Assembly (NCBI GenBank): GCA_003220265.1
Contig: QHRW01000110.1
Span: forward strand, 128,896-192,895
Length of the DNA: 64,000 bases
Direction of reading: 5' to 3'
Origin: Candidatus Rokuibacteriota bacterium
GTDB taxonomy: Bacteria; Methylomirabilota; Methylomirabilia; Rokubacteriales; CSP1-6
The stretch's first letter is position 1. Every line of letters begins with the position of its first letter. A program made the position numbers and the translations under genes. The notes under the pieces are model-generated. The model saw only the letters and a list, made by a program, of their open reading frames with translations, had not been told where the DNA came from and did not search any database. Below are positions 25,158 to 33,156 of the stretch, piece after piece.

Positions 25158-26393
25158 GTGAACGGTCGAGCGCGGCGCACGCCGCGCTACATCACGACGC
25201 ACTACGCCAATCGGGGGACGCGTTTCCTCGTCTTCCCGCAGGTCCGAAGCCTCTCCGCGTTTCGCACGCCCGAGACGATTCACCTGGCCGCGCGCCCGGG
25301 GACGATTCAGGCCGGGCCGCGCGACGCGCAGATGTCCGTGGTCGACGCACTCGGCAAGCGCCCGTACTTCTCCGACGGCGTCCAGCACGCGTCGCCGCCG
25401 TATCGCGGGCCGCGCAGCCGCCGGCCGGCGCGGCCGCAGCGCGGCCACTTCGATCACATCCGCCCGGTTCCGGCCACCGCCCGCGAGTTCTCGGCGGCGA
25501 CGGTGTACGCGGTGATCCGGCTCACGCTGATGGTGTGGGAGCACTACCTCGGGCGGCCGGTCCGCTGGTACTTCCGCCGCGCGTTCCCGCGGCTGGAGGT
25601 CATCCCGCACATCATCTCCGGCACGGCGTACTCGCGCCCCGGCTACATCGAGTGCGGCGTCCTCCGCCGCGGCCGGCGCGTCACCCCGCTGTGCGAGAAC
25701 TTCGACATCGTCTCCCACGAGACGGGGCATATGATCCTGCGCGACGTCATCGGCCATCCGAGCCAACCCCAATCCGTCGAGTGCCGGGCGCGCGAGGAGG
25801 CGTTCGCCGACATCGTGTCGATGGTGACGCTGCTCCACTTCCGCAAGGTCACCACGCACGTCCTCCGGCAGACGCACGGCAATCTCTTCTCGCGCAACGT
25901 GCTGTCGAACCTCGGCGAGCTGAGCCGCACGCGCACCATCCGCCGGGCCTTCAACGACAGCGCCCTGTCCACGCTCGACTGGGACCCCGATCCCGACGCG
26001 TTCAAGTACGCGCTGGCCGCGCCGCTGACGGCGGCCGTCTTCGACATCCTCGTGGACATGTACGAGGACGCGCTCGTCGGCCGCGGCGCGATCCGACGCA
26101 AGCTGGCCCAGGCGTCGTTCGACTCGCTGGGCCGCGAGCAGCGCGATGTCCAGCGGCTCTTCGATGAGGCCTACCGCCGGCGGGCACCGCGCTTCGAGGA
26201 GGCGCTGATCGAGGCCCGCGACCGCTTCGGATTCCTGCTGGCGCGGGCCTGGCGGCGCACCTCGCCGTACGATCTCTATCCGACGGTCGCGCGCACGCTG
26301 GTCGAGGTCGGCGCAGAGATGGGGGGCCGGCCACTGGCGCGCACGGTGCGTGACGCCCTGCGCTTCCGCGACATCGTCCCGGCGCCGGCGTAG
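25158..26393 (+). CDS. Gluzincin-like (thermolysin-type) zinc metallopeptidase
   Basis: A 411-residue protein with IVSHETGHMIL (His187, Glu188, His191) and, 23 residues on, REEAFADIVSM (Glu214 and Asp218). The HExxH plus ExxxD arrangement is that of thermolysin-like gluzincins. No signal peptide, so it probably acts in the cytoplasm. The N-terminal 110 residues are Arg/Pro-rich with no recognised domain; the C-terminal 200 are helical. GTG 25158 has GGGGAGG 7 nt upstream. It is followed after 3 bp by an ATP-grasp gene. I do not know a named family with this exact layout. Confidence 0.75.
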   Translation: MNGRARRTPRYITTHYANRGTRFLVFPQVRSLSAFRTPETIHLAARPGTIQAGPRDAQMSVVDALGKRPYFSDGVQHASPPYRGPRSRRPARPQRGHFDHIRPVPATAREFSAATVYAVIRLTLMVWEHYLGRPVRWYFRRAFPRLEVIPHIISGTAYSRPGYIECGVLRRGRRVTPLCENFDIVSHETGHMILRDVIGHPSQPQSVECRAREEAFADIVSMVTLLHFRKVTTHVLRQTHGNLFSRNVLSNLGELSRTRTIRRAFNDSALSTLDWDPDPDAFKYALAAPLTAAVFDILVDMYEDALVGRGAIRRKLAQASFDSLGREQRDVQRLFDEAYRRRAPRFEEALIEARDRFGFLLARAWRRTSPYDLYPTVARTLVEVGAEMGGRPLARTVRDALRFRDIVPAPA

Positions 26394-26396
26394 CCG

Positions 26397-27476
26397 ATGG
26401 CCACGCGCGTCCTCGTCCTCAGCGCCGGGACCGGCGCCACCAACAACCTGATGCGCGGACTCCGCGCCGGCGGCGCCGCGCTCGCCATCGTGGGCTGCCA
26501 CGCCGACCGCTTCACGCTCAAGAAGTCGGGCGCCGACCGCAACTATCTCGTGCCGCCGGCGAGCGACGGCGGCTTCCTGCCCGCACTCCTCGCCGTCGTC
26601 GCCAAGGAAAGCATCGACCTCGTCCTGCCCGGCAACGACGACGACGTGCGCGCGCTGGCCGCGGCGCGCGCGGCGCTCGGCGAGCGGCTGTTCCTGCCCG
26701 CCGACGACGTCATCGCCACGTGCCAGGACAAGTACCGGCTCAGCACGGCGCTGCGCGCGCGCGGCGTGCCCGCGCCCCGCACGGCGGTCGTGACGGACCT
26801 GCCGGCGATCGAGGCGATCTTCGCCGACTTCGGCCGGCCGCGACTGTGGTGCCGCATCCGCAGCGGCAGCGGCTCGCGCGGCGCCATCCCGGTCGTCCGG
26901 CCGGCCCAGGCCCGCGCGTGGATCGAGTACTGGCACGAGATGCGCGGCGTCGCCGTCGACGCCTTCACGCTCTCCGAGTATCTGCCGGGGCGCGATTTCG
27001 CCGCCCAGGCCCTGTGGCGCGACGGGGAAATGGTGCTGATCAAGGTCTGCGAGCGGCTGTCGTACTTCGGCGGCGGCAGCCAGCCCAGCGGCATCTCCTC
27101 CACGCCGGGCCTGGCGCGCATGGTGGCGGAGCCCGCCGTCGTGCGGACGTGCGCCGAGGCGATCCGCGCGCTCGACACACGGGCCGGCGGTGTCTTCAGC
27201 ATCGATCTCAAGGGTGACGAGGGCGGCCGCGCCTGCGTCACCGAGATCAACGCCGGCCGCTTCTGCATGATCACGCCGTTCTTCGACGCCACGGGCCATC
27301 ACAACATGGCGGCCACCTACGTCCGCCTGGCCCGCGGCGAGCCGGTGACGATCCCCGAGCCCTGCGAGGTCGCCGAGGATTGGTACATGGTGCGCGACCT
27401 GGACACGCTGCCGGGGATCTACCACGCCGACGAGCTGTTCGATGGGATCGAGGACCTTCACACCGAGGGGAGGTGA
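26397..27476 (+). CDS. ATP-grasp ligase, carbamoyl-phosphate-synthase-like
   Basis: A 359-residue ATP-grasp enzyme. The N-terminal preATP-grasp domain (RVLVLSAGTGATNNLMRGL, LVLPGNDDDV) is followed by CQDKYRLSTALRARGVPAP, the glycine-rich loop IRSGSGSRGAIPV (Arg where a nucleotide-binding Lys is common) and the metal-binding VTEINAGRF. Such enzymes join a carboxylate to an amine, thiol or small molecule. It is translationally close to the metallopeptidase and to a 53-aa basic peptide whose ribosome site overlaps this stop, which suggests action on a peptide. That is inference. Confidence 0.85.
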   Translation: MATRVLVLSAGTGATNNLMRGLRAGGAALAIVGCHADRFTLKKSGADRNYLVPPASDGGFLPALLAVVAKESIDLVLPGNDDDVRALAAARAALGERLFLPADDVIATCQDKYRLSTALRARGVPAPRTAVVTDLPAIEAIFADFGRPRLWCRIRSGSGSRGAIPVVRPAQARAWIEYWHEMRGVAVDAFTLSEYLPGRDFAAQALWRDGEMVLIKVCERLSYFGGGSQPSGISSTPGLARMVAEPAVVRTCAEAIRALDTRAGGVFSIDLKGDEGGRACVTEINAGRFCMITPFFDATGHHNMAATYVRLARGEPVTIPEPCEVAEDWYMVRDLDTLPGIYHADELFDGIEDLHTEGR

Positions 27477-27481
27477 CAGCC

Positions 27482-27643
27482 ATGTTCAGGATCGAGCCGA
27501 AGAAGACGCGCACGAAGTTCACCATCGCCATCGCGAAGACGGCGGATCGCAAGCGTCACGCGCGGTTCGCCAAGGAGCTCCAGGCGCTCCTGCGCAAATA
27601 CAAGGTCAAGCCCACCCGGACGAGGCGGCGGAAGCGGCGCTGA
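27482..27643 (+). CDS. 53-residue Lys/Arg-rich peptide
   Basis: The peptide starts MFRIEPKKTRTKFTIAI and ends KPTRTRRRKRR; about 40 % of residues are Lys or Arg. A strong GGGGAGGTG site 6-13 nt upstream overlaps the ATP-grasp stop, so expression is well supported. Possible roles: substrate of the ATP-grasp enzyme, nucleic-acid-binding peptide, or a basic partner for the acidic peptide downstream. No family recognised. Confidence 0.7.
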   Translation: MFRIEPKKTRTKFTIAIAKTADRKRHARFAKELQALLRKYKVKPTRTRRRKRR

Positions 27644-27655
27644 TCGGATCGACGC

Positions 27656-27675
27656 GGGGGCCCGCAAGGGCCCCC
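27656..27675 (+). repeat. GGGGGCCC hairpin between the two small peptides
   Basis: GGGGGCCC (27656-27663), loop GCAA, GGGCCCCC (27668-27675): a perfect 8-bp stem with a GNRA-type loop, 12 bp after the basic-peptide stop. No T-tract follows. It may set the ratio of the two peptides or stabilise the upstream mRNA. Confidence 0.55.
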
Positions 27676-27694
27676 GGCAAGAACGAGGAGACCC

Positions 27695-27853
27695 ATGGAC
27701 GACGACGGCATCGAAGAGGTGGAGGCGACGGGCGAGCTCGACGCGCACACCGCGGAGGCGTTACGGCTGGAGATCCGCCGGCTGGCGCGGCGACACGGCA
27801 TCGAGCTGCGTGACGTGACGCTCGAGCGCGAGGAGGAGCCGGGGCCGGCCTAG
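27695..27853 (+). CDS. 52-residue acidic peptide
   Basis: Starts MDDDGIEEVEATGELDAHTAEA and ends REEEPGPA, with a basic middle (LEIRRLARRHGIELRD). The pattern GELDAHTAEALRLEI recalls the start of a STAS-like fold, but the protein is far too short for a full domain. CGAGGAG 5 nt before ATG 27695 supports translation. It is the last gene of the metallopeptidase cassette. Its stop overlaps the convergent regulator's stop by 3-4 bp. Strong charge contrast with the 53-aa peptide upstream. Confidence 0.6.
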   Translation: MDDDGIEEVEATGELDAHTAEALRLEIRRLARRHGIELRDVTLEREEEPGPA

Positions 27854-30800
27854 CCGGGGAGCACGGCGGGGCCGGTGAGCCAGAGCCGCATGTCCAGCGC
27901 GGCGTAGGCGGCGCGGGCTTCCTCGATCCGGCGCAGGCCCTCGTCACGGCGTCCCGCGGCCACGTCGCTCCGGCCCAGGCCGAGCCGGCAGTGCGCGGCC
28001 AGCGGCCGCATGCCCAGCGTCTCGGCCAGCTCGAGCCCGGCGGTGAATGCCCTCGCCGCCTCCGGCGTGGCCTCGCGCAGCAGGCTCTCACCGCGCAACC
28101 GGTGGGCCCACGCTTCCATCCCGCGGTCGCGAAGCTGCCGCGCCCGCTCCAGGACGCGCTCGGACGCCGCCATCGCGTCCGCGACCCGGCCGGCCAGGAG
28201 CGCGGCCTCGCCGAGCGCGACGATCGCCCAGGCGTGATCGCGTGTGGCCCGCATGCGCGCGTTGTCCTCGACGGCCTGCTCGAGCATCGGCAGTGCCACG
28301 TCCGTCTTGCCGGTGAGCGTCAGGGCCGAGCCCAGGAGCGCCGCCAGGCGCGGCGTCCACACCTCGATCGCCCATTGCTGGGCCACGCCGAGCCCACGCT
28401 CGAGGACCTCGATCGCCCGCTCCAGCTCGCCCTTGCGCACGCAGAGCAGCCCGACGCTCCAGTACGCGACGACCCGGCTGAACGGCTGGGCGACGGCCTC
28501 GGCAGTATGCACGGCCTCCTCGCCATGGCGCGCGGCCTCGTCGAAGCGCCCGAGCTCGGCCAGGCAGCGAATCAGCCAGCTCCGGCACCCGACCGTGAAG
28601 ACCAGCGGCAGTCCGAAGCGCTCGAACCGCATCGCCGGCGGCAGGGACGCGAGCGGGCCCGACAGCATCACCGTCGCCTCGCGATAGTCGCCCAGCGCAT
28701 GGTGCACCTGGCCGAGCCGGAGCTTGGCCTCCGCCTGCAGAGGAAAATCGTGGAGGCCCTCCGACATCGTCAGGGCGCGCCGCCCGTACTCGAGCGCGCG
28801 ATCGGCGTCGCCCGTGATGAAGAAGTAGTTCGTCAGGTAGGTGCAGACCCGGCCCAGCCGCGCCGGATCCTCGAGCGACGTCGCCAGCTCTTCGGCCTCG
28901 CGCAGGCGGGTGAAGATCCGCTCGTGCTCGCCCAGCGGCAGCAGCGCGGTCCGCAGCTCGATGAGCAAATCGACCGCGTCGCGGCGGCGCTCGAGCGTGG
29001 CGGGCAGGCGCGCCAGCACGCCGAGGGCCTGCTCGAAGTCGGCGGCGGCCTCGCGATGGGCGCCGCCGCTCAGCGCCCGGGTGCCCGCCTCGCGCAGGAA
29101 CGCGAGTGCGAGGTCCCACTGCTCGGCCTGGAGCGCGTGGTGCGCGATGCGGGCGACGTCCTCGCCCGAGCGCTCGTCCGTCTGACCGGCCAGCGCCTGG
29201 GCCATGCGCGCATGCAACGCGCGCCGCTCGGGGACGGGCACGTGCGCGTACGCCACCTCGTGGGTCAGCGTGTGCCGAAAGGTGTACTCGGGGTCGGGTC
29301 CCGCCGCCGTCTCGTACACGAACTCCGCCGCCTGCAGCCGCTTGAGCCCGTCGCGAATCGCATCGGCCGGCATGTCGGCGACCGCCTCCAGGAGCGAGCG
29401 CGCGAAGTCTTTGCCGACGACAGCCGCCGCCGTCAGTAACCGGCGGTCCTCCGGCGCCAGCCGCGCGATGCGCGTCTGCAGGACGTCCTGCACGGTCTCG
29501 GGCACGACGACGGGGACCGCCGCCCCCGGCTGCTCGCGCGTGGCCCGCGCCAGCTCTTCGAGGAAGAATGCGTTGCCCTCGGCCCGGGCGAGAATCGCCT
29601 CGACGACCGGCTCCGCAACCTTCCGGGCGCCGAGCACGGCACCGACCACCCGCCGCGCCTCGTCGGCATCGAGCGGCTGCAGCGTGACCTGGGTCGCGTA
29701 GGACTTGCCGAGCCACGCCGGGCGATACGCCGGGCGCGCGGTGACGACCAGCAGGATCGCGCTGGCGGGCAGGCCATCGACGAGCGTGTCGAAGAACTCC
29801 GCCGACGTCTGATCGATCCAGTGCACGTCGTCCACCAGGACCACGAGCGGCGTGCGCCGACTGCGCCGGCGCAACACCTGCCGCAGGATCTCGAAGATCC
29901 GCGCGCGGATCGAGGCTTCCGTCTCCAGGCCCACCCGACCGGCGGCGGCCTTGACGCCGAGCAGGTGGAGCACATAGGGCGAGAGCTCTTCACCGTCCAG
30001 CCCGAGGTCGCCGAGCGCGCGCCGCACCTTGTCGTCGATCGCCTCCGGCGTGTCGAACTCCAGGAGGCCGCAGACCGCGCGCACCAGATCGAGCAGCGGC
30101 AGGTACGGCACGCCGCTGCCGTGGGCGAAGCAGTGCGCCTCCAGGCAGTCGACTCCGAGGGCAGCCAGGCCCTGGCGGAACTCGTGCACGAGCCGCGACT
30201 TGCCGATCCCGGCCTCGCCGACGAGCGCGACGACGTGCCCCTGCCCGCGCCGCGCGGCGTCGAGGCGGGCGCGCAGCAAGTCGAGCTCCGAACGCCGGCC
30301 GACGAACTCCTCCAGGCGCCCGCCCAGTCCGAAGCCGGTGCGCTCGCGGCCCACCAGCACCCGTGTCGCCGTCCCGTGCGCCATCGGGCCCGGGCCGGCG
30401 GCAAGCTCGAAGCGTCGCCGTAGAAACGCGGCCGACGACTCGGTCACGAGGATCGTGTTCAGCGGCGTCCGCTCGACGAGCTCGTCGAGCAGCGACCACA
30501 GGTCATGACGCTCGTCCATGTCGAGCGTGACCCCGCTGCCACTCACGCCGATCAACGCGGTCGAGACGTGCAGGCCGAGGCGCACGCCGATGTCGAGGCC
30601 TTCACCGCGCTGGGCGCGCTCCAGCGCCTTGAGGATCGCCATCGCGGCGTAGCCGGCCCGATCGGCCACGTCGCCGGCGGCGTCCAGCCCGAACACGGCC
30701 ACGAGGCCGATCGGCCCCAGCCCTTCCAGGGTGCCCCCGAACGTGGCGACCTTGTCCACGACGGCCTCGAGGAGGCGGCCCGTCGCCAGGCTCGCGTCGG

Positions 30801-31920
30801 GTCCGACGGCCGGCACCAGAGCCGCTCGGAGGAACGCGAGGCGGCGCCGCTCCCACCGGCGCGCGGACACCGGCGCCGAGATCCGGGCCGCCGCTCGCGC
30901 AACGGGGGCCGTCGCGGCCGGCGCGGGGACGCTGGGCGGACGTGGCCGCGTCACGGGCTTCGGCGCGCTCTCGCGCTCCCGCAAACCGTACTTGTCCATC
31001 CGTGCGCGAAGCGTGTTGCGCGAGATCCCGAGCAGGCCGGCCGTGCGCGAGATGTTCCAGCCCGTCTGCGTCAGGACGTCCACCAGGTGCTCGCGCATGG
31101 CCGCGTCGAGCGAGACCGCTTCGGGCCTGGCCGCCTCCGCCACGACCGCCTCCAACCCGAGCTGGTCGGCGCCGATCGCCTCCGACGTCGACTGCAGCAC
31201 CGCGCGCTCCACGACGTTGGACAGCTCGCGCACGTTGCCCGGCCACGCGTACCTGCCCAGCGCCGCGCGCGCGTCGTCGGCGAAGGTCTTCGGCGCCACG
31301 CCGTAGTCGGCGCAGACGCGGGCCAGAAAGTGCTCGGCGAGCGCGACGATGTCCTCGCCGCGCTCGCGCAGCGGCGGCAGCGTCACCGTGAGGACGGCGA
31401 GACGATGATAGAGATCCTCGCGGAAGCGGCGCGCGCGGATCGCCAGGCGCAGGTCCTCGTTGGTCGCGGTGACGATCCACACGTCCACGGGCTCGTCACG
31501 GGTGGCGCCGAGCCGGCGCACCGTGCGCTCTTCCAGCACCTTGAGCAGCTTCGCCTGCAGCGCCTCCGGCAGCAGCCCGACCTCGTCGAGGAAGATCGTG
31601 CCGCGGTGCGCGGCCTGGAAGAGCCCGGGCTTGGAGCGTCGGGCGTCGGTGAACGCGCCGCGCTCGAAGCCGAACATCTCGGCCTCCAGCAGCGTGTCGG
31701 GAATGGCCGCGCAGTTGACGTCGACGAACGGGCCGTCGGGACGCGGTCCGGCCCGGTGGATCATCCGTGTCAGCAGCCCTTTGCCGGTCCCGGTCTCGCC
31801 CTGGATCAGGATGGGCGGCAGGCGCCGGGACTCGGCCGGCCGCTCGAGCAGCCGGGCCACCCTCTCGCGAACCGCGCGGATGCCCGGGCTTTCGCCCAGC
31901 AGTTCGCTCAACGCCTTCAT
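27850..31920 (-). CDS. Sigma-54 AAA+ / Fis HTH / cyclase-like / STAND NTPase / TPR regulator
   Basis: A 1356-residue regulator. In order: sigma-54-type AAA+ domain (residues about 1-250; Walker A GETGTGKG 41-48, GAFTDA 88-93 in place of GAFTGA, Walker B GTIFLDE), Fis-type HTH (about 274-313, WNISRTAGLLGISRNTLRAR), nucleotidyl-cyclase-like domain (about 356-525) lacking the catalytic Asp and the usual GD-VN segment, a second ATPase of STAND/AAA16 type (GEAGIGKSR about 568, later VVLVDDVHW), then about 400 residues of TPR-like helices. No N-terminal receiver or GAF domain. ATG 31920 is preferred: TAAGAT lies exactly 7 nt before it; ATG 31929 overlaps that box. Divergent from a sigma-54-like promoter. 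Confidence 0.85.
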   Translation of the reverse strand: MKALSELLGESPGIRAVRERVARLLERPAESRRLPPILIQGETGTGKGLLTRMIHRAGPRPDGPFVDVNCAAIPDTLLEAEMFGFERGAFTDARRSKPGLFQAAHRGTIFLDEVGLLPEALQAKLLKVLEERTVRRLGATRDEPVDVWIVTATNEDLRLAIRARRFREDLYHRLAVLTVTLPPLRERGEDIVALAEHFLARVCADYGVAPKTFADDARAALGRYAWPGNVRELSNVVERAVLQSTSEAIGADQLGLEAVVAEAARPEAVSLDAAMREHLVDVLTQTGWNISRTAGLLGISRNTLRARMDKYGLRERESAPKPVTRPRPPSVPAPAATAPVARAAARISAPVSARRWERRRLAFLRAALVPAVGPDASLATGRLLEAVVDKVATFGGTLEGLGPIGLVAVFGLDAAGDVADRAGYAAMAILKALERAQRGEGLDIGVRLGLHVSTALIGVSGSGVTLDMDERHDLWSLLDELVERTPLNTILVTESSAAFLRRRFELAAGPGPMAHGTATRVLVGRERTGFGLGGRLEEFVGRRSELDLLRARLDAARRGQGHVVALVGEAGIGKSRLVHEFRQGLAALGVDCLEAHCFAHGSGVPYLPLLDLVRAVCGLLEFDTPEAIDDKVRRALGDLGLDGEELSPYVLHLLGVKAAAGRVGLETEASIRARIFEILRQVLRRRSRRTPLVVLVDDVHWIDQTSAEFFDTLVDGLPASAILLVVTARPAYRPAWLGKSYATQVTLQPLDADEARRVVGAVLGARKVAEPVVEAILARAEGNAFFLEELARATREQPGAAVPVVVPETVQDVLQTRIARLAPEDRRLLTAAAVVGKDFARSLLEAVADMPADAIRDGLKRLQAAEFVYETAAGPDPEYTFRHTLTHEVAYAHVPVPERRALHARMAQALAGQTDERSGEDVARIAHHALQAEQWDLALAFLREAGTRALSGGAHREAAADFEQALGVLARLPATLERRRDAVDLLIELRTALLPLGEHERIFTRLREAEELATSLEDPARLGRVCTYLTNYFFITGDADRALEYGRRALTMSEGLHDFPLQAEAKLRLGQVHHALGDYREATVMLSGPLASLPPAMRFERFGLPLVFTVGCRSWLIRCLAELGRFDEAARHGEEAVHTAEAVAQPFSRVVAYWSVGLLCVRKGELERAIEVLERGLGVAQQWAIEVWTPRLAALLGSALTLTGKTDVALPMLEQAVEDNARMRATRDHAWAIVALGEAALLAGRVADAMAASERVLERARQLRDRGMEAWAHRLRGESLLREATPEAARAFTAGLELAETLGMRPLAAHCRLGLGRSDVAAGRRDEGLRRIEEARAAYAALDMRLWLTGPAVLPG

Positions 31921-31958
31921 CCCCGGCATCTTACCCCGCGCCGGGCGGTCTGGTGTTC

Positions 31959-31973
31959 AGGTGCTGACCACCT
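31959..31973. promoter_or_regulatory. Inverted repeat AGGTG-N5-CACCT, candidate enhancer site
   Basis: Perfect 5-bp arms spaced by 5 bp, about 60-75 bp upstream of the sigma-54-like promoter and next to the regulator's own start. The flanking sequence GGTTGACC...TGATCACC (31981-31998) is a weaker related half-site pair. Candidate binding site for the Fis-type HTH. Confidence 0.4.
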
Positions 31974-32030
31974 CAGGGCTGGTTGACCGGCTGATCACCT
32001 TGCAAGTTTTTGATTTCTATGACGTCTCCT

Positions 32031-32046
32031 TTGGCACCTCATGTGC
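32031..32046 (+). promoter_or_regulatory. Sigma-54-type promoter TTGGCAC-N7-GTGC
   Basis: TTGGCACCTCATGTGC: the invariant GG (32033-32034) and GC (32045-32046) are separated by exactly 10 bp, as at -24/-12. It matches TTGGCAC fully and GTGC for TTGC. Expected transcription start is about 32058, which fits ATG 32101 and rules out the upstream ATG 32041. It lies between the sigma-54 regulator and the paralog pair. Confidence 0.6.
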
Positions 32047-32100
32047 GTAGGACGTGGCCCCGTGAGCGACGAGCACGGCCTGATGACGAGCGAGGATGCG

Positions 32101-32682
32101 ATGACGGAATCGTGGTCCACCCGCTGGTACACGCCCCTGGTGGTGCTGGGCGTGGCCGTGCTGGTGCTGATGGTCCTCGCCCTGGCGATCGTCGAGGTGC
32201 TGGTGGCCGAGGCGCCGCCCGTGGTCGGGCCCGAGAGCTGGACCACGCCGCTGGAGCGCGCGGACGAGGCGCTCCGCGACGGCGACGTCCGCCAGGCCCT
32301 GGCCTGGTGGCGCGAGGCGCGGAGCGTGGCGCTGCGCAGCCAGCAGTGGGAAGGCCTCGTCGAGGTCGGCGATGCCTCCCGGCGGCTGGGCGCCCGCGCG
32401 GGCTTCCGCCGCGACGGCGACGCCCAGGCCCGCGACGCCTGCATGACGGCCCTCGAGCGCGCGCGCCGCCAGCACTCGCTGGACGGTGTGCTGCGCGTGG
32501 CGGCCGCCTTCGGTGAGCTGGGCGAGCGCGAGGTCGTCGTTCACGCCGTGCGCATCGCCGAGCACCAGGCCGCTGACGATCCCCGCGCGCGCGAGCGCGT
32601 ACGCGCCGTGGCCGACCGCTTGATGACCCATCCGCTCGAGGTTGGAACCCCTGCCACGATCCCTGGAGGAGTGGAGCCATGA
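32101..32682 (+). CDS. Membrane-anchored protein, paralog of the next gene
   Basis: A 193-residue protein with one N-terminal transmembrane helix (YTPLVVLGVAVLVLMVLALAIV) and a helical soluble domain (WTTPLERADEALRDGDVRQA, WWREARSVAL, ALERARRQHSLDGVLRVAAAFGELG). The soluble domain aligns along its length with the next gene product, possibly a degenerate TPR-like fold. ATG 32101 is chosen because it lies after the predicted sigma-54 start and has GAGG upstream; an in-frame ATG at 32041 lies inside the promoter. No known family. Confidence 0.65.
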   Translation: MTESWSTRWYTPLVVLGVAVLVLMVLALAIVEVLVAEAPPVVGPESWTTPLERADEALRDGDVRQALAWWREARSVALRSQQWEGLVEVGDASRRLGARAGFRRDGDAQARDACMTALERARRQHSLDGVLRVAAAFGELGEREVVVHAVRIAEHQAADDPRARERVRAVADRLMTHPLEVGTPATIPGGVEP

Positions 32683-33143
32683 TGACCGAGCCGACACCGG
32701 CCGTGACGCCCTGGACCACGCACCTGGAGGCCATGGATGCCGCGATCGCCGGCAACAACGCCAGCGCCGCCGTGCTGGCGTGGCGCCACGCCTACGCGGC
32801 CGCGCTCGACCAGCCGGGCTGGCGCGGGCTGGTGGACGTGGCCGGCGCCGCGCTGCGCATCGGCACGATCCCCGGCTTCAAGAAGGCCGCCGAGTCGCGC
32901 GCGCGCGAGAGCTACTGGACGGCGCTGTTCCGCGCGCGCCGGCAGGGCTCGCTCAACGGCGTGCTGGACACTGCGGAGGCCTTCGGGACGCTCGGTGATC
33001 GCGTCATGGTGGAGCAGTGCATCCGGATCGCCGAGCGGCTGGCCGTGCTGACCGGCGACACCGAGGCGGCCGATCGCGTGCGCGTGCTGGCGGCCGACCT
33101 CGCGCAGCGCTACGTCGAGACGGACCTCACGTCGCGCCGCTGA
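32679..33143 (+). CDS. Soluble paralog of the membrane-anchored protein
   Basis: A 154-residue soluble protein. WTTHLEAMDAAIAGNNASAAVLAWRH and RARRQGSLNGVLDTAEAFGTLGDRV mirror the upstream protein's WTTPLERADEAL and RARRQHSLDGVLRVAAAFGELG. It lacks the membrane helix. ATG 32679 overlaps the upstream stop by 4 bp and has GGAGGAG-type sequence nearby. The pair may form a hetero-oligomer at the membrane. Function unknown; probably controlled by the divergent sigma-54 regulator. Confidence 0.7.
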   Translation: MMTEPTPAVTPWTTHLEAMDAAIAGNNASAAVLAWRHAYAAALDQPGWRGLVDVAGAALRIGTIPGFKKAAESRARESYWTALFRARRQGSLNGVLDTAEAFGTLGDRVMVEQCIRIAERLAVLTGDTEAADRVRVLAADLAQRYVETDLTSRR

Positions 33144-33156
33144 CGACGGCCGGCTC

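Noticed and set aside
24894..27461. An 855-codon open frame on the minus strand
   Set aside because: It covers the metallopeptidase and ATP-grasp genes, which have clear catalytic motifs and ribosome sites on the plus strand. The antisense product is low-complexity.
27991..31986. Long plus-strand frames opposite the large regulator
   Set aside because: The minus strand encodes a chain of recognisable domains over the whole span. The plus-strand products are Arg/Ala/His-rich and featureless.
32041..32100. ATG 32041 as start of the membrane-anchored paralog
   Set aside because: It falls inside the sigma-54-like promoter. The expected transcript begins about 32058, and ATG 32101 has a better ribosome site and places the membrane helix near the N terminus.
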